From the NCBI GenBank assembly GCA_031550525.1, contig JAVBON010000012.1, positions 54,185-118,184 on the forward strand: a stretch of 64,000 nt of DNA. The letters are read 5' to 3'. A program made the position numbers and the translations under genes. The notes under the pieces are model-generated. The model did not search any database. It saw only the letters and a list, made by a program, of their open reading frames with translations, and was not told where the DNA came from. Below, in pieces: positions 57,985 to 64,000 of the stretch. The stretch's first letter is position 1; each line of letters opens with the position of its first letter. The DNA is from WRHT01 sp031550525. Lineage in GTDB: Bacteria > Desulfobacterota > Desulfovibrionia > Desulfovibrionales > Desulfovibrionaceae.

Positions 57985-59085
57985 TTAGCTAAATTTTAAC
58001 CTATCTACTGAAGTATTTTTTCTACGCACAATATTGGCATTATATTGTTTTTCATAGTCCATAACGACCATTTCAATGACTCTCATTAGCTTATGCACGC
58101 TGAACATGCCTGGTTCATTTATCCTATATAAATATTTTTCAAGTGGCCCTCTTGATACAATTTTTATCACTTGCATTAGTTGATTATGTGCAAGTTCAAT
58201 TTCTTCATGTACTCCTCGTACTGATGCACGGTATAATTCCATGATTGGTTCGTATAGCCATGGAATGTCATTTTTTATTAGCGATGCAATAATCATAAAT
58301 AAGACATATTTCTCTTTGTTCGGAAATTTTATAACACCCATAAGCATATCTTCTATCATGCCTGATGTTATTTTGTTTGAAATATTGTTTTGTGAATAAG
58401 TTACATTAGTTATTAATGGAGCTTGATTTATATCACGTAACATTACTTTTATTTCTTCAAAAAGTTTTGCAATATTTTCATCATCACTCGATTCAGATTT
58501 TTTCTTTTGAGGAACCTTGAAGGAGGAATAAATTTCATCCTTTCTCGATATAAAATTTGCAACTTGCAGCCTTACAGCTTCTTCTCTGGGGGCAGCGTCA
58601 GGGTTTCTTTTTAGAAGCTGAACAACAAGTTTTGTCAATGAATCCTGATCATCTGCACAGTTTTGAAATTGACCAAATGGGCCTGTATTGACATCAGATA
58701 ATGACACACCTACAGCTAAACCAAGAACTGTTGCACCTAGTTTTCCTTTTGCTACACCAGCTTCATAAAGTATCCATGGTCTTTCAATGCTTCTATGGGT
58801 AAGCAGGGCTACAACATCTGTTGCTTCATCAATACGTGACATTATTGTGTTGTACCACTCTGAACCAAACTCTATTCCTGAAGTCCCCTTTCTATCTGAG
58901 GATCTGAAAGACTTTAGAGTTCCTCAACTAACATCAATAAGTAGATTACTGAAAGCCTCCGCTATATCAGCATCACGATTGTCATGGCTAATAAAGACTA
59001 AAGGTTTATGGCGAATGGGCGAAAGTGCTTCTTCCTGTTCGATAGATGTAGCGATGGGTTTGGTGTCAGTACTTTTATTAACCAT
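57985..59085 (-). pseudogene. TIR-domain effector interrupted by one in-frame TGA
   Basis: From ATG 59085 (GGGAG 8-12 nt upstream) the frame reads KPLVFISHDNRDADIAEAF, the first strand and helix of a TIR domain. It meets TGA at codon 54 (58926-58924) and continues in the same frame through SFRSSDRKGTSGIEFGSEW, DVVALLTHRS and RPWILYEAG, where Glu108 matches the catalytic glutamate of NAD-cleaving TIR enzymes. About 200 further residues form a helical C-terminal region. The whole gene would be 366 residues with TGA read. Only this one change separates it from an intact gene. A restart at ATG 58842 lacks a ribosome site. Low GC and tRNA proximity suggest transfer. Confidence 0.75.
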
Positions 59086-59168
59086 GCAGGGTTCTCCCAG
59101 AATGTTATATAATAAGTATTATATTATAAAAACTTGTGAAAATCTATTTAATGATATGTACAATAAAA
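59086..59168 (-). promoter_or_regulatory. AT-rich promoter region of the TIR gene
   Basis: Between the tRNA terminator and ATG 59085 lies an AT-rich stretch with a TATAAT-like box on the minus strand (TTATAATATAATAC, near 59120). No operator is evident. Confidence 0.4.
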
Positions 59169-59199
59169 AAGAGGTTAGAGTTATTAACTCTAACCTCTT
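59169..59199 (-). terminator. terminator of tRNA-fMet
   Basis: GAGGTTAGAGTTA (59171-59183) pairs with its inverse ending at 59198. On the minus strand it is followed by TTTTTTATTG. It separates the tRNA from the TIR gene. Confidence 0.85.
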
Positions 59200-59209
59200 G
59201 ATTTAATTC

Positions 59210-59286
59210 TGGTTGCGGAGGCAGGATTTGAACCTACGGCCTTCGGGTTATGAGCCCGACGAGCTACCAAGCTGCTCCACTCCGCG
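59210..59286 (-). tRNA. initiator tRNA-fMet (anticodon CAT)
   Basis: On the minus strand the 5' end is CGCGGAG and the 3' end is CTCCGCA-A-CCA. The unpaired first base (C1 against A72) is the mark of bacterial initiator tRNA. The anticodon stem CGGGC/GCCCG-type pairs enclose CTCATAA with CAT, and the stem has the run of G-C pairs typical of initiators. CCA is encoded (59210-59212). Confidence 0.95.
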
Positions 59287-59481
59287 TCATTGGTGAACTG
59301 ACTATTTAGGTGAAAGCCGGGTGGTTGTCAACATAAAATACTTAAAATTTACATGCTATTTGGCGGCGACCGCAAGGGCCTACCGCGCCGTGGATTTATG
59401 GCTGCTCTTATGCGGCGCGTATGGCCTGCCTTGCCGACTGCCGGGCGTGGTTACAACAGCTACTGGCGCGATCCGGCGGCT

Positions 59482-60153
59482 CTATTCGACGTTGAGCAGT
59501 TCGGCTTGCAGTTTGCCGTCTTGCTCGTATATTTTTATGTAGCCGCCATCGCTCAGGGTGCCGGGGTTTATTATGGTGGTGCCGCCTATTTTATCCGTGC
59601 CGCGCGCTTCGTGTATATGGCCGCATATGCACAGCTCCGGCTGGATTTCTTCTATAAATTCCCGCACGGCTTTGCTGCCCGCGTGGTTGCCATCGCGCAG
59701 GGTGTCGCATTTTGTGTTATACGGCGGCGCGTGGCTTACCAGCACCAGGTGTTGGTAGTCTCCGGCCTCGCCTATGGCGCTTCTCAGCAAGGCGCGGTAA
59801 TCTTCTTCGCTGAACTCGCTGGGGGTGTTAAATGGCGTGTGGTTGGAGCCGCCTATGCCCACAAGGGTTATTTCCGGGCTAAGGCTTATGGCGTGGCCGT
59901 GCAGGTTTATGCCTTCTTCCCGCAGGTAGTCCGTCACCTCAGGCAAATCCATATTGCCTATTTGCGCTGCGAGCACCCTGTTGTACTTGTTGCATATTTT
60001 AAGCACCTTTTCGGCGGGTTTGCGCCCTCCGGCAAAGGTTAAGTCACCGCTTATAATCGTACCTGCCGCGCCCCCAAGCTCTTTCATACCCTCAAGGTTG
60101 GCGCTGCTGCTGTGTATGTCGCCGTAAGCGATCCAATATACCGTGCTTGGCAT
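59482..60153 (-). CDS. YfcE/MPP-type metallophosphoesterase
   Basis: 223 residues with all metal-binding blocks: GDIHSS (11-16), ISGDLT, QIGNMD, SHAPPYNTK and CGHIHEARG. It is a cytoplasmic calcineurin-like phosphodiesterase with no signal peptide; such proteins hydrolyse phosphodiesters or phosphomonoesters, and the natural substrate is not evident. It is divergent from the cyclo-ligase gene, 77 bp apart. Confidence 0.9.
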   Translation of the reverse strand: MPSTVYWIAYGDIHSSSANLEGMKELGGAAGTIISGDLTFAGGRKPAEKVLKICNKYNRVLAAQIGNMDLPEVTDYLREEGINLHGHAISLSPEITLVGIGGSNHTPFNTPSEFSEEDYRALLRSAIGEAGDYQHLVLVSHAPPYNTKCDTLRDGNHAGSKAVREFIEEIQPELCICGHIHEARGTDKIGGTTIINPGTLSDGGYIKIYEQDGKLQAELLNVE

Positions 60154-60230
60154 CCTTCCTCCCGCCTGTTAAAGTCAGATCTAAACCATAACGTATTAGA
60201 AGCAAGATGCCAAGATATTTGGTAAAGTTT

Positions 60231-60989
60231 ATGAGTGACCATATTACAATTTTAAACGGGCAAAAAAAGGCCCTGCGCCGCGTCTTGCTTGAACAGCGGC
60301 GTTCTCTTGCGCCGGAAGAGGCGGCGCGGCTTTCCGCCGCCATTCAAACCCGAATTATGGGGCAGAGCGTCTGGCAACGGGCTCGTAGCGTGGCCCTTTA
60401 TGTAGCCACACAAAACGAGGTGGATACAACGTTGCTTTTGCAAAACGCCTGGCAAAGCGGCAAAACCGTATACCTGCCCCGTGTGGTTAAGGGCGTGCCC
60501 GGCAAAATGCACTTCGCCCCCTGCGCTGGCCAGGGCCAGTTATGCGCCGGGGCCTATGGCATTATGGAGCCGGATGCAGCCCTTTGCCCAGCCTGCGAGT
60601 TTTTCGATGGCGCGGAGCAGGTGGATGACGCCGCCCTGAGCAGGATACAAGGGTGCGATGCGCCTTTGAGTAACGGCCAGAAGGCTGAGTACGGCACTGC
60701 CCACCTGCCCAAAACGCAAAGCGCCGGCAACCTGCCGCGCCTGCCCGCACCGGATCTGTTTTTAATCCCAGGCGTTGGCTTTGATATGCGCGGCAGGCGC
60801 CTTGGTTTTGGCGGCGGCTATTACGATCGTTTTTTATCGGCCAGAAGTTGCCGCGCTCACAGTTTTTTTCTTGCTCCGGCCTATGCTTTTCAAGTTGTGG
60901 ATGAAGTGCCCGCCGGAGATTGGGATATGCCGGTGCAGGCCTTATGCACCGAAAACGCTTTCTTTTATATAGGGGGTAATAATGCCTGA
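60231..60989 (+). CDS. 5-formyltetrahydrofolate cyclo-ligase
   Basis: 252 residues. The N-terminal basic helix KKALRRVLLEQRRSL, the YLPRVV segment and the C-terminal LIPGVGFDMRGRRLGFGGGYYDRFL are diagnostic. It converts 5-formyl-THF to 5,10-methenyl-THF with ATP. Between the two conserved halves lies a longer, Cys-containing insert (about 118-170) than the usual 190-residue enzymes have. The ATG at 60231 is chosen because it begins at the family start; the ribosome site is weak. It overlaps pgeF by 8 bases. Confidence 0.9.
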   Translation: MSDHITILNGQKKALRRVLLEQRRSLAPEEAARLSAAIQTRIMGQSVWQRARSVALYVATQNEVDTTLLLQNAWQSGKTVYLPRVVKGVPGKMHFAPCAGQGQLCAGAYGIMEPDAALCPACEFFDGAEQVDDAALSRIQGCDAPLSNGQKAEYGTAHLPKTQSAGNLPRLPAPDLFLIPGVGFDMRGRRLGFGGGYYDRFLSARSCRAHSFFLAPAYAFQVVDEVPAGDWDMPVQALCTENAFFYIGGNNA

Positions 60990-61725
60990 TAATGCCGAAC
61001 TCAGGAAAATGCTGCCAGGCATCATTCCATTCAGCTTTCCCGATATTGATAATGTCGGATGTTTTTTCACTACCGGCCTTTACGGCAACATCAGCCTCGA
61101 TTTCGGCCTGTCCGGGCCGGAAGACGCGGCCCGCCGCGCCAGGCTGGGCAAACTGCTTGGCTTTGCAGATTGGACGGAACTGCATCAGGTGCACGGCGAC
61201 GTGCTGCTGTCAAACCCTGATTCCACCCCCTTTGACGCCCCATCGGCCAAAGACGCCGATGGCGCCTGCACTGATAAACCGGGGCGGGCCATGCTCTCCA
61301 AGGCGGCGGATTGCCAGCAGATCATGCTGGCGCACAAAAGCGGCAAATACGTGGCTGCGTTGCATTGCGGCTGGAAGGGAAACTCCATCGACTTCCCCAC
61401 CAGCGGGGCGCTCAATTTTTGCAAGGCTTACAACCTCAAGCCCGAGGATGTAATGGCTGTGCGCGGCCCCAGCCTTGGCCCCGGCGCTGCCGAGTTTGTA
61501 AACTTCGAGAGCGAGTGGCCAGCCAAGTTCCGCCCCTGGTTTAACCCGCAAACCCGCCGCATGGATTTATGGAGCCTTACCCGCCACCAGCTTGTGCAGG
61601 CTGGGCTAAGGGCCGAGCATATCTTCGGGCTGGATTTATGCACGTATACGTTTTCCGATTTTCTGTTTTCTTTCAGGCGTGGGCATGCCGGACGGCAGGC
61701 AGCGCTTGTGTACATAAAATCATAA
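60982..61725 (+). CDS. pgeF: YfiH/PgeF purine nucleoside phosphorylase or peptidoglycan-editing factor
   Basis: 247 residues. HQVHGD, the KAADCQQI motif and LHCGWKG carry the zinc-binding His and Cys residues, and DLCTYTFSDFLFSFRRGHAG closes the fold. Relatives were called polyphenol oxidase or laccase domain; later work links YfiH to removal of wrong Ser-containing peptidoglycan precursors and to purine nucleoside phosphorolysis. Its start overlaps the cyclo-ligase stop (ATGCCTGA), so translation is coupled. Confidence 0.88.
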   Translation: MPDNAELRKMLPGIIPFSFPDIDNVGCFFTTGLYGNISLDFGLSGPEDAARRARLGKLLGFADWTELHQVHGDVLLSNPDSTPFDAPSAKDADGACTDKPGRAMLSKAADCQQIMLAHKSGKYVAALHCGWKGNSIDFPTSGALNFCKAYNLKPEDVMAVRGPSLGPGAAEFVNFESEWPAKFRPWFNPQTRRMDLWSLTRHQLVQAGLRAEHIFGLDLCTYTFSDFLFSFRRGHAGRQAALVYIKS

Positions 61726-61805
61726 GGTTTTTATAAGGTCTTGAAAAAGTCTGGAGTGTTACAGAATTGTCTAGACAGTGTAACCTGTTTTGCAAGGAGA
61801 AGATT

Positions 61806-62222
61806 ATGCCTACCAGTATTATCAAGTTTATCGGAGACTTGCAGATGGAATGCACCCATGTGGGCAACGGCGCTAAAATAAAAATTGAGCCCGCGCCGGA
61901 AAACGGCGGTAAAAACGAGGCCTTTTCGCCCACCGATTTGTTGTGTACCTCAGTGGCCGCCTGCGCCATGGGCATTTTGGGCGTGTACGCAAAAGCCCAT
62001 GGTCTGGATTTAAGCGGTATGACGGCGGAGGCGACCAAAATAAAAAACGAAGACCCAAAGGCTCATCGTCTTGGCGCAATTGAAGTAACTTTTAATATGC
62101 CCAAGCAGGAATACAGCGAAAAGCAGAAAATAAGCCTGCAAAGGGCTTTGGAAACCTGTGCTGTAAAACGCAGCATTCACCCCGACGTAAGGCAGATAAT
62201 TACTTTTAAATGGCCTGCGTAA
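61806..62222 (+). CDS. OsmC/Ohr-family peroxide reductase-like protein
   Basis: 138 residues. LLCTSVAACAMGILG holds the first conserved cysteine and ETCAVKRSIHPDV the second, the pair used for thiol-dependent peroxide reduction. NGGKNEAFSPTDLL is a family motif. It may protect against organic hydroperoxides. AAGGAG at 61796-61801 precedes ATG 61806; the longer frame from 61767 is not needed. Confidence 0.88.
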   Translation: MPTSIIKFIGDLQMECTHVGNGAKIKIEPAPENGGKNEAFSPTDLLCTSVAACAMGILGVYAKAHGLDLSGMTAEATKIKNEDPKAHRLGAIEVTFNMPKQEYSEKQKISLQRALETCAVKRSIHPDVRQIITFKWPA

Positions 62223-62350
62223 ACAGGGCGCAAGCGCTGTTAACGGGCTGGGCCAAAGTATAAAATTAATTTGCGGGCAGGGGTAAAGTTTATGCCGGCG
62301 CCGCACGATATGGGCCTCATAAGGGGTGTGCTGTACCCCAAGGAGGTTTT

Positions 62351-62566
62351 ATGCGTATAGCCGAATCAATGCAGGTGGAAGCAAGCGGCAGCGCCTTGGC
62401 GCAATCACTCAAAGATAGTGCTGGAGCTCAGCTTATAACCAAAACACTGGATAAGCTTAACACCGCGCAAACACTTGCCGGGCCTGCCGTAAATGCGGAT
62501 TATCAGTTTCAGAAAGACGTGCTGCAAGCAGCCGGGCTGGGAACAAAGCTGGATACTCTGGTGTAG
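62351..62566 (+). CDS. small protein of unknown function (motility-protein-like)
   Basis: 71 residues, helical, no membrane segment: MRIAESMQVEASGSALAQSL, then KDSAGAQLITKTLDKLNTAQ and an Ala-rich end. AAGGAGG at 62340-62346 before ATG 62351 is a strong ribosome site, so it is almost certainly expressed. It has the size and repeating Ala/Gln/Leu pattern of YjfB-like putative motility proteins, but the match is loose and I would not name it. Confidence 0.6.
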   Translation: MRIAESMQVEASGSALAQSLKDSAGAQLITKTLDKLNTAQTLAGPAVNADYQFQKDVLQAAGLGTKLDTLV

Positions 62567-62580
62567 AGTGCCGGTAATGA

Positions 62581-62632
62581 CAAAACTTCCCTTTTTCCGC
62601 ATCATGCATGATACGGAAAAAGGGAAGTTTTG
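62581..62632. terminator. 26 bp hairpin after the small protein gene
   Basis: Arms 62581-62606 and 62607-62632 match over 26 bp with a single mismatch and no free loop beyond the CATG centre. It precedes a REP-like repeat, as at 15.46 kb. Confidence 0.7.
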
Positions 62633-62637
62633 CTTGT

Positions 62638-62710
62638 GGCGTCAGCCGGTTGAGCGAGTAATACGAAGCGAAATCATAACTACCCGTAAAACGGGTAGTT
62701 ATGATTTTTG
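62638..62710 (+). repeat. REP-like repeat copy, best preserved
   Basis: GGCGTCAGCCGGTTGAGC (62638-62655), then GAGTAATACGAAGCG, then a perfect 17 bp hairpin (62671-62687 with 62691-62707) and TT. It is the clearest copy of the family also seen at 1057, 5801, 15516 and 43296. Confidence 0.65.
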
Positions 62711-62732
62711 TATGTACCAATACCCCACGCTC

Positions 62733-62770
62733 TTGGTCTGCCCCTGTATGCTTGACAGAGGGCAGACCAA
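62733..62770. other. isolated hairpin
   Basis: TTGGTCTGCCC (62733-62743) pairs with GGGCAGACCAA (62760-62770). No U tract follows. The remaining sequence to 62834 shows no gene. Confidence 0.5.
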
Positions 62771-62834
62771 TGCCGGGGGTATTTATTACGGTTTGAGTAA
62801 TGAGCTTTGAATTATGAAGAGGTGTTGCTTTTAT

Positions 62835-62877
62835 AAATATAATCCCCCCGCATAAGGCCTGCGGGGGGATTATATTT
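62835..62877 (-). terminator. terminator of the right-end TRAP gene
   Basis: AAATATAATCCCCCCGC (62835-62851) pairs perfectly over 17 bp with 62861-62877. It lies 43 bp past the stop of the minus-strand permease gene. Confidence 0.8.
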
Positions 62878-62919
62878 ACCAGCCCCAGTGGAGGAAGGGG
62901 CCATTGATGCAAGGCCGCT

Positions 62920-64000
62920 TTACCTGAACAGGTAGTTGGGCAGCCATACCGCTATCTGCGGGAAGATGATGATAAGAATTACCACTATCCACATACAGAT
63001 GAAGAAGGGCAAGATACCCCGGAAAACTTTTTCCAGAGGAACGCCGCCCACGCTGGAAACGGCGAAGCACACAATACCCACGGGCGGAGTAAGCTGGCCC
63101 ATTTCCATAACTATAACGGCTATAACGCCGAACCATATGGGGTCGAAGCCAAGCATTTCGACGGTGGGGAAGAGCGCTGGCAGGGTGAGCAGAATCATCG
63201 GTATAACGTTCATTACGCAGCCAAGGGCAACCCAGATGCCGATAATAATGAACAGGGTGGCGTAACGGCTGAGGCCAAGGCCCACAATCCATTCGCCAAG
63301 GTTGGTGGGCAGGTGGGTAAGGGCCAGGAAGTAGCCCAAAATACCCACGGAAGCCATAATAAAGAGTATGCGCGAGGCAATCTTCATTGTGTCCACCAGG
63401 CTGTCATAGAACTGCCTTACGCTCAGACGTCTGCGGCCCACGGCAACCACCAGAGCGCCAAGGCAGCCTATGCCGCTGGCCTCAGTGGGGTTCATCAAGC
63501 CTGTCATAATACCCAGAATGATGATCAGGAATATTATGCTGAAGCCAATAACCTTGCTGAGGGAGTTCAGTTTTTGGTTCCAGGTGGTTTTGCCGCCGGC
63601 TGGGCCCTTGGCGGGGTTTAATTTGGTAATGAGGAATATTGCGCCTATGAACAAAGCTGTCAGCAGCAGGCCAGGTATGATGCCCGCCATAAAGAGCATG
63701 CCCACGGATTGCTCCGTAACCACGGAGTAGAAGATGAATCCGATGCTGGGAGGTATGAGAATACCCAAGGTGCCGCCCGCTGCCAAAGCACCGCAAGCAA
63801 GGGAATCGTCATACTTCAGGCGCTGCATTTCTGGCAGTGCCACTGAAGACATGGTAACAGCCGTGGGCAGGCTCTCGCCGCAAATGGCCGCGAAACCGGC
63901 GCAGCCAGCTACGGCCGATATGGCCAGACCGCCGGGCATGCGGCCCAGCCATATGGAGGCTGCTTCAAAAAGGTCGCGGCTTATGCCGGATTTGGAGGTT
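62920..64000 (-). CDS. TRAP transporter large permease (DctM), N-terminus beyond window
   Basis: About 360 residues are visible; the frame stays open to the right edge, through SGISRDLFEAASIWLGRMPGGLAISAVAGCAGFAAICGES, so the first 70-100 residues lie outside. LGILIPPSIGFIFYSVVTEQS and QLTPPVGIVCFAVSSVGG are DctM blocks. It is a second, distinct TRAP permease, only moderately like the one at 44.5 kb. Its DctP and DctQ partners are expected to the right. Confidence 0.92.
   Translation of the reverse strand, partial: TSKSGISRDLFEAASIWLGRMPGGLAISAVAGCAGFAAICGESLPTAVTMSSVALPEMQRLKYDDSLACGALAAGGTLGILIPPSIGFIFYSVVTEQSVGMLFMAGIIPGLLLTALFIGAIFLITKLNPAKGPAGGKTTWNQKLNSLSKVIGFSIIFLIIILGIMTGLMNPTEASGIGCLGALVVAVGRRRLSVRQFYDSLVDTMKIASRILFIMASVGILGYFLALTHLPTNLGEWIVGLGLSRYATLFIIIGIWVALGCVMNVIPMILLTLPALFPTVEMLGFDPIWFGVIAVIVMEMGQLTPPVGIVCFAVSSVGGVPLEKVFRGILPFFICMWIVVILIIIFPQIAVWLPNYLFR

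Noticed and set aside
59353..60042. 229-codon plus-strand frame opposite the phosphoesterase
   Set aside because: It is a shadow of the metallophosphoesterase gene, whose motifs are complete on the other strand; the tyrosine/alanine-rich content is an artefact of codon bias.
1..64000. CRISPR arrays, rRNA genes, transposases, integrases
   Set aside because: No regularly spaced direct repeats, no rRNA sequence and no recombinase motifs were seen.

Overview
The window looks like a chromosome segment of a Desulfovibrionaceae-type anaerobe (sulfate reducer or close relative). Pointers are three binding-protein-dependent carboxylate transporters (TRAP and TTT) plus an orphan TAXI binding protein, HBM/PAS chemoreceptors, two hybrid histidine kinases, a TrmD fused to a second RNA methyltransferase, and the ffh-rpsP-khpA-rimM-trmD-rplS order. 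This assignment is inferred from gene content; no rRNA is present.

Layout. 0-6.4 kb: partial acetyltransferase, TPR protein, tRNA-Gly, LRR membrane protein, HxlR regulator divergent from a copper ATPase with a fused C-terminal copper chaperone domain. 6.6-15.4 kb: two near-identical chemoreceptors, then a TctC and TctA-TctB tripartite tricarboxylate transporter. 15.6-23.8 kb: zinc-ribbon membrane protein, glmS-guaA, gatB-gatC-gatA. 23.9-28 kb: hybrid kinase preceded by a 5'-nucleotidase homologue that has lost its metal ligands. 28.3-33.5 kb: SRP / ribosomal protein / tRNA modification operon. 33.9-43 kb: AsmA protein, sfsA, second hybrid kinase with an orphan TAXI binding protein, tag, lipoprotein.

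43.4-54.9 kb holds the most distinctive system. One minus-strand operon carries archaeal-type GAPDH, archaeal-type PGK, a one-cysteine Asp/Glu-racemase-fold protein, a LarA-family nickel racemase, a cyclase-family hydrolase and a complete DctQ-DctM-DctP TRAP transporter. A LacI regulator and a malic enzyme are divergent, and two LacI-type operators lie between. This reads as uptake and catabolism of an unidentified hydroxy-acid. The kinase lacks one arginine of the usual 3-phosphoglycerate patch, which suggests a substrate other than the glycolytic one.

55-59.3 kb is accessory DNA: small ORFs, a lipoprotein, an XRE regulator with a secreted thermonuclease and an overlapping 32-residue membrane peptide, then an AT-rich pair beside tRNA-fMet: a TIR-domain effector interrupted by one in-frame TGA and a four-helix membrane protein. 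59.5-64 kb returns to housekeeping (phosphodiesterase, 5-formyl-THF cyclo-ligase, PgeF, OsmC) and ends inside another TRAP permease.

Intergenic DNA is rich in long perfect hairpins (up to 26 bp stems), a dispersed REP-like repeat, and two copies of a 125-143 bp palindromic element whose inner stems differ but each keep self-complementarity. No CRISPR array, transposase or phage structural gene was seen. All similarities were judged by eye; no database search was possible.
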